NCBI RefSeq assembly: GCF_902859895.1
Contig: NZ_CADIKM010000032.1
Coordinates: forward strand, 1 to 56,094
Direction: 5' to 3'
DNA: 56,094 nt
Origin: Pararobbsia alpina
Lineage (GTDB): Bacteria > Pseudomonadota > Gammaproteobacteria > Burkholderiales > Burkholderiaceae
A program made the position numbers and the translations under genes. Shown here in pieces: positions 35,825 to 44,742 of this stretch. The first letter of the stretch is position 1; each line of letters starts with the position of its first letter. The notes below the pieces were generated by a model. That model was not told the DNA's origin. It saw nothing but the letters and a program-made list of their open reading frames with translations, and ran no database searches.

Positions 35825-37443
35825 CACTTGCTGTCCCCCGGTTTGCCGCGAATCAGCGCTTCGGGATGACGTTCAAGGTAGTCCGCCAAGGTGCGGAAAG
35901 CGGCTGCGGTACGCGCGAGCTCCTGCATCGCATCGGCGGTGCTGGCCTGCACCGCGGTGTCAGGCTGCAATGCGTTGTTTGCCGAGTTGAGCGCGGTCTG
36001 CGCCGCAGCCAGCGTCTGCAGGGCCTGTGGCGCGACTTCCTTGTCGAGCCGCTTGACCAGCATGTCCGCATCGCGCAGCGTCTGACGGGCATCGTTGCCG
36101 ATTCCCTCGAACGGGATCTTGTTCAGCTTGGCGACGAGCGTAGTCACCGAGTCCTGCAATGACTGCAGTCCGCCAGGCACGGTGGGCATCTCGGGGGGAC
36201 TCGTGTTCCAGTTCATCGTTGCTTTGGGCGCGTTCGGGAACAGGTCAAGTGCAATATAGCGCTGGCCAGTGAGAAGGTTTGCGGTGCGCAACTGTGCACG
36301 CAGACCATGCTCGACCAACCATTGAGCAAGTTGTCGACGATCCCCTGCGACCCTGCCTCCGGGTTCGCCCGCTGTATAGCGCGACGTGAAGCGTTCCGGA
36401 TAGAAACGCACCTCGACGGGAATGCTGAATTGCCGGGTGACCCGGTCAAACCGTGTATGGATCGCTGCGACCTCGCCCACCTCGATGCCGAGGAAATCGA
36501 GCGGTGCACCCACGGTCAATCCCCGCACCGACTCCTTGAAATTGAGCACATACGTATCGACAATGCGTTCGTGGCGCCTCATCGCCTCTGCGCGGTCATG
36601 AAACAGCGTGAATACCGTGTGCATGTCTGCCTGCGGTTGATCGGCCGTATCGTCCGGCGTCCGGAACGCAAGTCCACCGATCAGGATAGCCACCAGCGAT
36701 TCCGTGTCGACCTTCACGCCGCTCGTGTCGAGCGACACGTTGATACCGCTGGCCTGCCAGAAACGCGTGTCCGGCTTCACGTAGCGGTCATAAGGTGCGT
36801 TCACGAAGACATGCATCGTTACACCCTTTCCGTTCGGGTCGAGCTCGTACGACGTAATCTGGCCGACCTGCAACCGTCGGTAGTAAATGGGGGAGCCAAC
36901 ATCGAGCGAGCCGATATCCTCACCCTTCAACACGAACTCCCGGCCCGGCACACCGGTCGCGATAACAGGCGGTGTCTCCAGGCCCTTGTAATGTTGGCGC
37001 GCCTTCGTCGCGGCTCCCACATCCATGCCAATGAAGGATCCGGAGAGCAAGGTGCCGATGCCCGACACGGTGCCCCCGGAGATGCGCGGGCGCACCACCC
37101 AGAAACGCGTGTCGTCCACCAGCAGCGACGTCGCATCCTTGGAAAGCTCGGCGGTGGCGACCACGCCGCGGTGGTCGCCAGAGAGCGTGACGCTTTTGAC
37201 CATACCGATGTCGACATTCTTGAACTTGATCTTCGTTTTGCCCGCCTCGATCCCCTCGCCTGTCTCGAAGCTGATCGTAATCGTCGGCCCCTGCTCCAGG
37301 ATGGCCTTGACGGCGAGCCAGCCGCCAATCAGCACGGCAATGAGCGGCACCAGCCACACGATCTGCATGCGCCCGCGCGAGCGCGGCGCGGCGGTGGCCT
37401 CGGGGATATCGGACCGCTCCGACTCACCAGGAGGTCTGGACAC
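35824..37443 (-). CDS. pqiB: MCE-domain intermembrane transport protein PqiB
   Basis: A 539-aa protein with one N-terminal transmembrane helix (about residues 27-48, IVWLVPLIAVLIGGWLAVKA) and three MCE domains (about 50-140, 165-225 and 295-400: ISFETGEGIEAGKTKIKFKNVDIG; LDVGSPIYYRRLQVGQI; LTVGAPLDFLGIEVGEV). A C-terminal coiled coil follows, as expected for the PqiB tube that bridges the periplasm for lipid movement. The normal partner PqiA is not encoded upstream; only a 55-aa membrane frame overlaps the pqiB start by 20 nt. Confidence 0.9.
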   Translation of the reverse strand: MSRPPGESERSDIPEATAAPRSRGRMQIVWLVPLIAVLIGGWLAVKAILEQGPTITISFETGEGIEAGKTKIKFKNVDIGMVKSVTLSGDHRGVVATAELSKDATSLLVDDTRFWVVRPRISGGTVSGIGTLLSGSFIGMDVGAATKARQHYKGLETPPVIATGVPGREFVLKGEDIGSLDVGSPIYYRRLQVGQITSYELDPNGKGVTMHVFVNAPYDRYVKPDTRFWQASGINVSLDTSGVKVDTESLVAILIGGLAFRTPDDTADQPQADMHTVFTLFHDRAEAMRRHERIVDTYVLNFKESVRGLTVGAPLDFLGIEVGEVAAIHTRFDRVTRQFSIPVEVRFYPERFTSRYTAGEPGGRVAGDRRQLAQWLVEHGLRAQLRTANLLTGQRYIALDLFPNAPKATMNWNTSPPEMPTVPGGLQSLQDSVTTLVAKLNKIPFEGIGNDARQTLRDADMLVKRLDKEVAPQALQTLAAAQTALNSANNALQPDTAVQASTADAMQELARTAAAFRTLADYLERHPEALIRGKPGDSK

Positions 37444-37591
37444 GATCGTCCTCCGTCGCGTCCTGGATCAGGCGCTGGTCGAGCGACAGGGTCGCGAACC
37501 TCGTCAGCACCACCACCACGCCGAACGCAACAGCGACCGAGCCGGCTGCGAGTACATTGAACTGGCAGGCATTAAGACGTCCAGCGGTCAT
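37424..37591 (-). CDS. Small 55-aa single-helix protein (hypothetical)
   Basis: A short frame with GGAG eight bases before ATG 37591. It has one hydrophobic segment (VLAAGSVAVAFGVVVVLTRF) and an acidic end (LIQDATEDDRVQTSW). Its end overlaps pqiB by 20 nt, so it might be a leader peptide gene coupled to pqiB or the relic of a pqiA gene. I do not recognise a family. Confidence 0.4.
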   Translation of the reverse strand: MTAGRLNACQFNVLAAGSVAVAFGVVVVLTRFATLSLDQRLIQDATEDDRVQTSW

Positions 37592-37766
37592 GACGTTTGC
37601 TCCGACATTCTGCGTCTCGGCTCGAGAGCCGGCGTGATGTGTCGCGTGACAGCCCCTTCTCGCGCGTCTTCGCCAGCCAGCGGGTGACCATGGCATTATT
37701 GGATGGCGCGCCACTCGATAACAATTGGCCTTTGGTCCAATACGGGATCGACGCCACATGCACCGG

Positions 37767-38153
37767 CTATGACCGCCCTCCCTCCTCGAGCGCCGTGCGT
37801 ATGGTCTTGATGAACAGCTCGTCGTCGAATGGCTTTTGCAAAAAGGCCACAGCCCCGCCTGCGAGTGCCTGCTCGCGCACCCCAATGTCATCATGAGCCG
37901 TGATAAAAATGACCGGCGTGCCGCTACCGGACAGACGCCGCTGAACCTCCAGTCCATTAAGCCCGGGCATTTGCACATCGAGAATGATGAAGTCGGGGCG
38001 ATAGGACGGCATGGACGACAGGACGTCGAGAAACACGTCGCCGCTTGCGAACGTTTCGGCCGCGATGCCGATGGAGCGCAGGAGTCTCTTGATCGCTCGA
38101 CTCACCGATTCATCGTCATCGACGACGACAACGAATCGTTTGGGTTTTCCCAT
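37767..38153 (-). CDS. Solo receiver-domain response regulator
   Basis: A 128-aa CheY/FixJ-type receiver without output domain. Phospho-acceptor region: VVVVDDDESVSRAI (acidic pocket), DFIILDVQMPGLNG (Asp about 58), VIFITAHDD (Thr) and FLQKPFDDE (Lys). It closely resembles the receiver of FixJ-family regulators and lies 156 nt downstream of the FixJ/FixL-like pair on the same strand, so it may compete for or divert phosphoryl groups. ATG 38153 chosen. Confidence 0.85.
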   Translation of the reverse strand: MGKPKRFVVVVDDDESVSRAIKRLLRSIGIAAETFASGDVFLDVLSSMPSYRPDFIILDVQMPGLNGLEVQRRLSGSGTPVIFITAHDDIGVREQALAGGAVAFLQKPFDDELFIKTIRTALEEGGRS

Positions 38154-38309
38154 TGCAGGTAGTCCGGTGCCGGGAATGCAGAGGTAAAGCACCCCCAAGA
38201 TTCATAGACTACGAGCCGTGGCACGATACGGCTATTGGACCTTGGTCCTGTGCGAAGGCCGGTACGCGGAGCGCCGGACCGGACCGGCGCTGGATGGCCC
38301 AGGCTCAGC

Positions 38310-38939
38310 TTAACTGTGCATATCGGCAGGAGCGCCGAGACCGATTCTGTCCGCGACGCGGACGAGCTGAGCCAGTGACGTGACCTCCATCTTCGCCATC
38401 ACGCGCGCGCGATGGGCCTTGATTGTCTTTTCGACCGTACCCAGGTCGCCCGCCACCTGCTTGTTCAGACGCCCGGTCACGACAAGCGCCATCACTTCGC
38501 GTTCGCGAGGCGTCAGCCGCCCGAGGCGGCAATGGATCGCGTCCAGTTCACACTGGATGGTGTAGGCCTGGACCGCACGCTCGAGCGCCTGTTCAACCGC
38601 ACGAAGCAGATCGGTATCGCGCACCGGCTTGGGCAGGAAATCGGTCGCTCCTGCCTTCATCGCGTCCACGGTCATGGAAATGTCGCCGTGCCCTGTGATG
38701 AAAACAATCGGCAGCGTCGCGTCCAGTTCACGCTGGAGTTCCAGACCATTCAGATCCGGAAGTTGAATGTCGAGTACGACGCACGCAGGACAGGTATAGG
38801 CCTGCACCCTGTCGAGAAAAGCCGATGCGGAACCGAACGTTTCCACGCAGTAGCCGGCGGACTTGATCAGACGACCCAGCGCTCGGCACACAGACTCGTC
38901 ATCATCGACGACAAACACTTGCAGTCGGGAATCTGTCAT
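38310..38939 (-). CDS. FixJ/TodT-family response regulator
   Basis: A 209-aa two-domain regulator: receiver (VFVVDDDESVCRAL; CVVLDIQLPDLNG with Asp about 57; VFITGHGD; FLPKPVRD) and a LuxR-type helix-turn-helix (LTPREREVMALVVTGRLNKQVAGDLGTVEKTIKAHRARVM, described by its position, about residues 143-182). It is 4 nt after the stop of the histidine kinase gene and thus its likely partner. Confidence 0.9.
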   Translation of the reverse strand: MTDSRLQVFVVDDDESVCRALGRLIKSAGYCVETFGSASAFLDRVQAYTCPACVVLDIQLPDLNGLELQRELDATLPIVFITGHGDISMTVDAMKAGATDFLPKPVRDTDLLRAVEQALERAVQAYTIQCELDAIHCRLGRLTPREREVMALVVTGRLNKQVAGDLGTVEKTIKAHRARVMAKMEVTSLAQLVRVADRIGLGAPADMHS

Positions 38940-38943
38940 GGCC

Positions 38944-40332
38944 CTATCGCGACTCGTCCCGGTCCGTCGAATGTCCGGCGGGCAAGGTGACATGGAACGT
39001 CGCGCCTCGATCAACGTTGTTTTCGGCCCAGAGCCGCCCGCGGTGCATGTCGACAATGGATCGGCTGATCGACAATCCGAGACCGAGGCCTTGGGGCTTT
39101 GACGTAAAGAACGGCTTGAAGATCTTGTCGAGCCTGTCGGCGGTCAGTCCGTGGCCGCAATCGCGAACGGCGATGCTCACCATGTCATCGTCCTCGGATT
39201 TGAGCGTGACGCAGACGGTTCGATCGCTCGGCGACACATCGCTCATCGCATCGAACGCGTTGAGCAACAGATTGAGCACGACCTGCTGGAGTTGCACCTT
39301 ATCACCGCGCACCGGTGGCAGATCACCAACGACATGGAGTGTCACACGTGTTTCGCGCAAAATCGCGTCGCTATGCACGAGAAAGATAACGTCGCGAATG
39401 ACTTCCGCAAGATGAAGTGGTGCAACCTCCAGATCCCCCTTCTTGACGACCGCGCGAATGCGTCGTATCACTTCGCTTGCGCGGTAGTCATCCTGCACGA
39501 TGTCATTCAAGATTTCGCGCACCTCGGGAAGATCGATGGGGTCAGCCGCCATGAAGCGCTGCGCGGCCTGCACGTTGCTCAGAATTGCAGTCAGCGGCTG
39601 GTTGAGTTCATGAGCCAACGATGAGGCCAGTTGACCCATGGTCGACACACGTGTCAGATGCGCCAGGTCCTGTCGGTTACGACGTAGTTCATATCGATCG
39701 GTTCTGTCAATGATGGACGCGAGCGTGAGGTCGTCTCTCTCGCCGTCGCCGAAGCGAAACGCATTGAGCCCGATCGCGACACGAATCTCCGTGCCGTCCT
39801 TGTGCCGTGCAGACAGCTCGTGCAAGGGCATGGCATCGCTGGACTCCGGCAAAGTATGTGGGGCTGACCCAAGGGGGGCATTGCTGTTGAACCGCAGATC
39901 AGGCACCAGCAGATCGACTGGCTTCCCGATCAGTTCGTCGCACTCATACCCGAACAGCTTCGCGGTTTGCTGATTGGCCGTCACCATCAGGCCACGCTCG
40001 CCAATCATCACGATCGCAAATGGCAGTCGTGCCATGACCTCGCGAATACAACGCGCGCCGCTTGCCCGTTCAGCAGCGCCGGTATCATTCCCCTCGATGC
40101 CCGTCAGCCGTTTGTCAATGCCATCGAACCATCGTCGAAACGTCCTGGCAGAAGCACTGGCGCCCGTCACTATCCCTGATATGAATGCACGCCACGTATA
40201 CGGCGCAACGACTCCTGACGGACCAAGACTGGCGATGGATGCTTCAGCCCGCTGCTGACGCGTTGGCGTCATCAGTAACCACAAGATAATTGCCGTTTCC
40301 AGAACGACAACGACTGGCATCACGATACTCAT
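38944..40332 (-). CDS. PAS-domain sensor histidine kinase
   Basis: A 462-aa kinase. There is an N-terminal membrane helix (IVMPVVVVLETAIILWLLM), one PAS domain (about residues 100-215, LPFAIVMIGERGLMVTANQQTAKLFGY), H-box QLASSLAHELNQPL (His about 247), N-box NLLLNAFDAM and G boxes VRDCGHGL and GLGLGLSISRSIVDMH. The order matches FixL-like kinases, but no haem-binding His can be assigned by eye. ATG 40332 has AGGAAG upstream; the longer frame to 40446 lacks a ribosome site. Confidence 0.88.
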   Translation of the reverse strand: MSIVMPVVVVLETAIILWLLMTPTRQQRAEASIASLGPSGVVAPYTWRAFISGIVTGASASARTFRRWFDGIDKRLTGIEGNDTGAAERASGARCIREVMARLPFAIVMIGERGLMVTANQQTAKLFGYECDELIGKPVDLLVPDLRFNSNAPLGSAPHTLPESSDAMPLHELSARHKDGTEIRVAIGLNAFRFGDGERDDLTLASIIDRTDRYELRRNRQDLAHLTRVSTMGQLASSLAHELNQPLTAILSNVQAAQRFMAADPIDLPEVREILNDIVQDDYRASEVIRRIRAVVKKGDLEVAPLHLAEVIRDVIFLVHSDAILRETRVTLHVVGDLPPVRGDKVQLQQVVLNLLLNAFDAMSDVSPSDRTVCVTLKSEDDDMVSIAVRDCGHGLTADRLDKIFKPFFTSKPQGLGLGLSISRSIVDMHRGRLWAENNVDRGATFHVTLPAGHSTDRDESR

Positions 40333-40711
40333 GGGCGGCTTCCTCGCAAAAGCTGGCACCGAGAGATGGACTGACAGAAAGGTGTCCTGGAGTTCGATGG
40401 AACGCGACGGTCCTTGATCAAAGGCTAGCGGCCCGGAAGAAAGCAAATAGTAAGTTGATGTTAGTACGCCGCCGGACAGTTGTAAACGTCGCGTACCCGC
40501 ATGGGTTCACGCCCCTGTCTACCTGAGCTCGAGATCTGCGACGTCGCGTTGATGACAAGCGCCTCCCTCAAGACGGCATCGAACAACGATTCAATAGGCC
40601 TGCATCGAGGCGACTACCGCGATCACAGTGACGTGGGCTTGAACCATTCATCAACGAAGGGTTGTCCACGAGTGATTCCTGTCTCAAACGTGGCCATTTG
40701 CACAGCAGTGC
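40333..40711. other. Intergenic region, nothing identified
   Basis: The 379-bp stretch between the histidine kinase start and the SUEL-like gene end (both minus) shows no convincing gene, RNA or strong dyad. It must contain the kinase promoter, but none is clear. Confidence 0.4.
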
Positions 40712-41080
40712 TTATCTGCCCGCACCGGTCTGTCTGATGCAGCTCAGCACGAGTGTGCTGCCCCACGCTTCAGGGCTGAGCGCGGCGGTATGGAATTCAG
40801 TGTCGCTGCACAGCCACTCGGCGAGAAGGTCCTTGCGGCAAGCCACCACCGGATCACCTGCGAGCGACTTGCCCACGATGTACCGACAGGTCTCCCGGCC
40901 ATTGCACTGACGGGCGAGGTCATGGGTGGCGTTGCCAATGGGTGCTCCGCAGTTCTGGCCGTAAGTGCCCGATACGATCCTGATCGCCCGCGCTTGCGCG
41001 TATGAGCTTGCTGCTAGAACGATCAAGCTCAGGATCGTCCACGCATACCGACCCCGCCAGTACGCAGGCGCTTCGTTCAT
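40712..41080 (-). CDS. Secreted six-cysteine protein, SUEL-lectin-like
   Basis: A 122-aa exported protein: signal peptide about residues 1-30 (ILSLIVLAASSYAQA), then Cys44, 59, 65, 81, 91 and 114. The order GTYG..C, CNGRETCRY, GDPVVACRKDL and EWLC follows the pattern of galactose/rhamnose-binding SUEL lectin domains (C-x-G-x2-SC, GDPC, K-x-L-x-V-x-Y-x-C). It would act in the periplasm or outside the cell, possibly binding sugar. The family call is by pattern only. Confidence 0.6.
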   Translation of the reverse strand: MNEAPAYWRGRYAWTILSLIVLAASSYAQARAIRIVSGTYGQNCGAPIGNATHDLARQCNGRETCRYIVGKSLAGDPVVACRKDLLAEWLCSDTEFHTAALSPEAWGSTLVLSCIRQTGAGR

Positions 41081-41289
41081 CGCGGCTCCTCGTGGGGTGG
41101 AAGTTGCACAAGTAGAAGATGGGTCACCTCGTGGTCAATATACGCCCGATCAAAACCCTTTCCCGTGAGCGTTGTTTCACTTGACCCACGACGCTTCCAG
41201 CTCACCGTCCACCAGCGACTTCGCACCGCGATCACGGCTCGGGTGGCTGCAATGGGACTACACTGAGAGCCTGGGAACAGGAGAGAGCC

Positions 41290-41607
41290 ATGAGGAACAC
41301 CGACCCTAAAAGCACCTTCCGAGGGCTGCCGCTTACCCCGGAGCAGGACTCCGAAGTAAGACACTACATAAAGGTGAGAAAGCAGCGTGGCTTGCCGTGG
41401 GACACGTCCGAACTGAGCGCGATGCTCAAGGACATGCTGCAACCGCCCACGGACGGCAATGATGAATTCGACGCGTCGGCAGACGAAACGAAAGCGGCCT
41501 CCGAGCGTGCAATGTCGTCAGTCGACGAAGCGATGGAACCCATCGAGGCGAGCGAGGAATGGCATGCCGCAATGGAGTCGGAAGGCATGAAGGGGCCAAA
41601 GCGATAG
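41290..41607 (+). CDS. Conserved-looking 105-aa hypothetical protein
   Basis: A 105-aa acidic soluble protein. The first half (LPLTPEQDSEVRHYIKVRKQRGLPWDTSELSAMLKDML) is helical and could be a small ligand or DNA-binding unit; the second half is Glu/Asp/Ser-rich. GGAGAGAGCC precedes ATG 41290 at a good distance. No family recognised. Confidence 0.6.
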   Translation: MRNTDPKSTFRGLPLTPEQDSEVRHYIKVRKQRGLPWDTSELSAMLKDMLQPPTDGNDEFDASADETKAASERAMSSVDEAMEPIEASEEWHAAMESEGMKGPKR

Positions 41608-41647
41608 CATCGCGCGCAACGATGCGCAAGTGCAGCGCGAAGACTGT

Positions 41648-42067
41648 CTAAAGCTGTTGCAGCGTTCGCGGATCGGGTTCACCGGCGAAGTATTTGCGCA
41701 GAGCTTCCGTGAATACCTCGTTGTCGCTCGTGGCCCGTGCGAACAGGCTCATTGACGACCGAAACTTCAGGTAGTCCGGGTAGCCGAAAATTTCCTCGAT
41801 CGAACGGCCCTTGACAAGACTTACCAGTCGCGTTGATTCCCGCAGCCGTTGGCCGAGCAAGGGATGAAGCAGATAGGCCTCGGCCTCGGCCAACGACGAG
41901 ATCGCGAACCGCTGCGCCATTGCGCTTTCCCCGAGGCCCTGGATCTGCGGAAACACGAACCACATCCAGTGGCTTCGCTTACGACCATCACGCAATTCAT
42001 CACATACCTGTGCATACACAGGGTCCTGTGCGTCGACAAAGCGCTGAAGGTGATAGGGATCGTCCAT
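41648..42067 (-). CDS. DUF1810 family protein
   Basis: A 139-aa protein matching DUF1810: YHLQRFVDAQDPVYAQVCDELRDGRKRSHWMWFVFPQIQGLG is the family's most conserved region, followed by AEAYLLHPLLGQRLRE and IFGYPDYLKFRSSMSLF. Function unknown; recent proposals link the wider family to stress or calpastatin-like proteins. ATG 42067 (MDDPYHLQ) is favoured; the frame extends to 42142 without similarity. Confidence 0.85.
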   Translation of the reverse strand: MDDPYHLQRFVDAQDPVYAQVCDELRDGRKRSHWMWFVFPQIQGLGESAMAQRFAISSLAEAEAYLLHPLLGQRLRESTRLVSLVKGRSIEEIFGYPDYLKFRSSMSLFARATSDNEVFTEALRKYFAGEPDPRTLQQL

Positions 42068-42292
42068 TTCGCCCTCCGTTTGGTGTTGGCGTGGAAAGCC
42101 ACACGTAAGCGCCGATTCTCTCTCCACCGATTCTCTCTCCATTTTCCCGCCTCTTCAGCCAGCCACCGCGACGCGATCCTGCTGCGTATTGCCGGGGCGG
42201 AGTTTCATTCGACGATAGGCACGCCATCGCTGGCAAAGCCGAGCCTCCTTAGGCATGGCGAATGCTCGACATGGGGGATCGAAGGAGTGCAC

Positions 42293-42730
42293 GTGCTGAC
42301 AATTCTCGTGGTTGACGACGAACCCGACATCCTAACGGCGACTCGGGTGATGCTGACGCTGTCGGGATTTCGCGTTCTCGTCGCGCGCGACGGTACCGAA
42401 GCTTTCCGGATCGCGTCGGCGCGATTCCCGCATTTGATCTTGACAGACTGGATGATGCCGCACATGGACGGCATCGAACTATGTCGGCAGTTGAGAAAAT
42501 ACTTCGCCCTAGGGCAGATCAAGGTTGTTCTCACCTCCTCAGCGAATCGACCTGGGCTTCACCCGCCGCTCTGGGATGAATTCACACGAAAGCCCGCTTC
42601 CGCCCCCGAACTGATTTCGCTCATCCATCGTCTACTGCATGGACAGACACCCCGCCTACCGGCGAATTCGACGCACATTCGAATTGAGTCATTTCACTGG
42701 ACCCCGGTGTCCTCTTTGCTCCCGTTGTGA
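42293..42730 (+). CDS. Solo response-regulator receiver
   Basis: A 145-aa CheY-like receiver read from GTG 42293, which has GAAGGAG five bases upstream. Motifs: ILVVDDEPDIL, LILTDWMMPHMDG (Asp about 52), VVLTSSAN and FTRKPAS (Lys). About 25 residues follow the receiver. There is no output domain or adjacent kinase on this strand. GTG 42287 is an alternative start. Confidence 0.75.
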   Translation: MLTILVVDDEPDILTATRVMLTLSGFRVLVARDGTEAFRIASARFPHLILTDWMMPHMDGIELCRQLRKYFALGQIKVVLTSSANRPGLHPPLWDEFTRKPASAPELISLIHRLLHGQTPRLPANSTHIRIESFHWTPVSSLLPL

Positions 42731-42779
42731 CTGCTTTTCTTTCAGCCCGTCGCCCTTGGGCAATCGCGAAGGTGATGAA

Positions 42780-43850
42780 TCATTCTTGGCGGGTCTCGCC
42801 GCGACGGACCCTGTAGCCCACCGGAAGCAGCTGGAGCCCGAATTTTGCTTCGACAGCACCCCATATCCCTTTCGGAAGGACAAGCGCAAAGGTCACCGCG
42901 ATCACGCCGAGCCCAATGAGGTAGGCGACACCCGCAGCACCGAACAATGTCTCGACTGTGAAAAAGACCAGGGCACCGATGATCGGTCCTTCGTACGTGC
43001 CAATGCCACCGACCAAAACCATGAACAGCATGTATGCGGTCCACTGCACGCTGAAATACGTTTTCGGTTGGAATGTGATCGACGTGGCAAGCCACAAAGC
43101 GCCCGCCATCGCGCAGCCAAACGCCGAGAGCACGAAGATCAGACGCTTCGTGGGAAGGACCCGCACACCGATGGATGCTGCCGCCTCTTCGCTGTCCCGG
43201 ATCGCCCGCAGTGCGTTTCCGGTCCTGCTGCGCAGCAGTCCAAAGACGCACCAACCGAGGCCTGCCATTGCGCCAAGAGCGAGCCAGTACGTATACAGGC
43301 GGCGATCGTGGGAAGCATACTGCTGCAGCGCTATCAGCGACGTGCCCGTCTCGCCCTGGACAAGCGTGTCGAGGTTGACGAGCAAATGCGACAGCGCAGC
43401 CACGACCCACATGCCAATCGCGAACTCCCCCCCTCGAAGACGTAACATGAAAGCGGAGATTGGCAGCGACAGCATGGCGATCAATACCGCGGCCACGAAC
43501 AGAGCGAGATAGGGGTTCACCCCTGCATTGGCCAATCGGACCGTGGCGTAGGCGCCCAGTCCAAAAAAGGCCTGATGACCTACCGAAACGAGGCCCGCGT
43601 AGCCGACCAGGGCATTCCACATCAAAGCCAGAATCCCGTAAATGTACAAGGTCGTCAGTCGGTCGACGAGCCCGGGCTCCAGAAAGAAAGGAGCCAATGC
43701 CAACGCGCACTGCCCAAGGATGAGCCCGGCTACAGAGGCTCTTGAAACGGGCGACCAGCGTTGGATCGTGGGCGCATGACTTCGAGTGCCCTCGTCGAGC
43801 TGCCCGGGCTTGATCGTTCCAACATGAGACACGGTGGTTTTAGCGTTCAT
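42780..43850 (-). CDS. livM: Branched-chain-type ABC transporter permease LivM
   Basis: A 356-aa permease with about ten hydrophobic segments, including the signature NALVGYAGLVSVGHQAFFGLGAYA and the EAA-like coupling segment GNALRAIRDSEEAAASIGV. Typical of the LivM half of HAAT-family importers. ATG 43850 (MNAKTTV) lies 4 nt after the livH stop; the upstream frame overlaps livH. Last gene of the sigma-54 operon. Confidence 0.9.
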   Translation of the reverse strand: MNAKTTVSHVGTIKPGQLDEGTRSHAPTIQRWSPVSRASVAGLILGQCALALAPFFLEPGLVDRLTTLYIYGILALMWNALVGYAGLVSVGHQAFFGLGAYATVRLANAGVNPYLALFVAAVLIAMLSLPISAFMLRLRGGEFAIGMWVVAALSHLLVNLDTLVQGETGTSLIALQQYASHDRRLYTYWLALGAMAGLGWCVFGLLRSRTGNALRAIRDSEEAAASIGVRVLPTKRLIFVLSAFGCAMAGALWLATSITFQPKTYFSVQWTAYMLFMVLVGGIGTYEGPIIGALVFFTVETLFGAAGVAYLIGLGVIAVTFALVLPKGIWGAVEAKFGLQLLPVGYRVRRGETRQE

Positions 43851-43854
43851 CGGT

Positions 43855-44742
43855 TCAGCGAAAACGAATAAAAAGGGAACGAAGCGGGCGGCCGTCCCGC
43901 ACAAGGCGGGCAAACAGCACGAGGAGAAACAGGACGTGGCCCGCAATCAGGAACCCCTGGCTGTGGACCTTTGCCCCTAGACTTTGCGCGACACCCAGCG
44001 CAATGCCGCCGCCCAAGGTGCCCCAGAGTGAACCGATGCCTCCGATCATCACGGCCTCAAAAGCGAAGATGAGTTGGGGGCCTCCGGCATAAGGATCGAC
44101 CGTCGCTCTTAGCGCAAGAAAGGCACCCGCAATCGCTACAGTTCCCATCGCGATGGCGCTGGCGAAAGCATTGACTGCGAAAGCATTGACACCCACGAGC
44201 TGCGCGGTACTCGCATCGTCAGCGACCGCTCGGATCTTGCGCCCCATGGAGGTGTGTTTGAGCATCAGTTGCAATCCGCCAAGCAGAACGACCGCCACCC
44301 CAAACGTGAGAAGGGAGAGATGGCCGAAATTCATTCCCGCAATGTCAATCCCGTCATAGGCCAAGGTGTCAATGTAGGGGGCAAGCGACCGGGTGTCGGC
44401 CCCGAATGTGACGAACAAGCTATTGTCGAGAACAACAGCAAGCCCGAAGGTTGCGAGAATGGGTACGAGTTCGCCGGCGCGCGCACTGCGTTCGAGTATC
44501 AACCGGTGCAGCAGCCATCCGAGAACCGCCATCGCCGGGATCGCGATCGCGAGGCCGACAAAGGGATTCATGTCGTAGCGTTCCGCCAGCCAGAATACGC
44601 CGTAGGCCGCGACCACAGCCAGGCTCCCATGCGCCAGGTTGATAATCCGCATCACACCAAACATGAATGACACGCCACAGGCAAGCAGCGCGTAGAAGCC
44701 CCCAAGGAGCACGCCCTGAAGTATCTGATTGACCCAGCTCAT
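43855..44742 (-). CDS. livH: Branched-chain-type ABC transporter permease LivH
   Basis: A 295-aa permease with about eight helices. GGFYALLACGVSFMFGVMRIINLAHGSLAVVAAY is the LivH opening, and GRKIRAVADDASTAQLVGVN is the coupling loop. It overlaps the livF stop by 4 nt. Confidence 0.92.
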   Translation of the reverse strand: MSWVNQILQGVLLGGFYALLACGVSFMFGVMRIINLAHGSLAVVAAYGVFWLAERYDMNPFVGLAIAIPAMAVLGWLLHRLILERSARAGELVPILATFGLAVVLDNSLFVTFGADTRSLAPYIDTLAYDGIDIAGMNFGHLSLLTFGVAVVLLGGLQLMLKHTSMGRKIRAVADDASTAQLVGVNAFAVNAFASAIAMGTVAIAGAFLALRATVDPYAGGPQLIFAFEAVMIGGIGSLWGTLGGGIALGVAQSLGAKVHSQGFLIAGHVLFLLVLFARLVRDGRPLRSLFIRFR

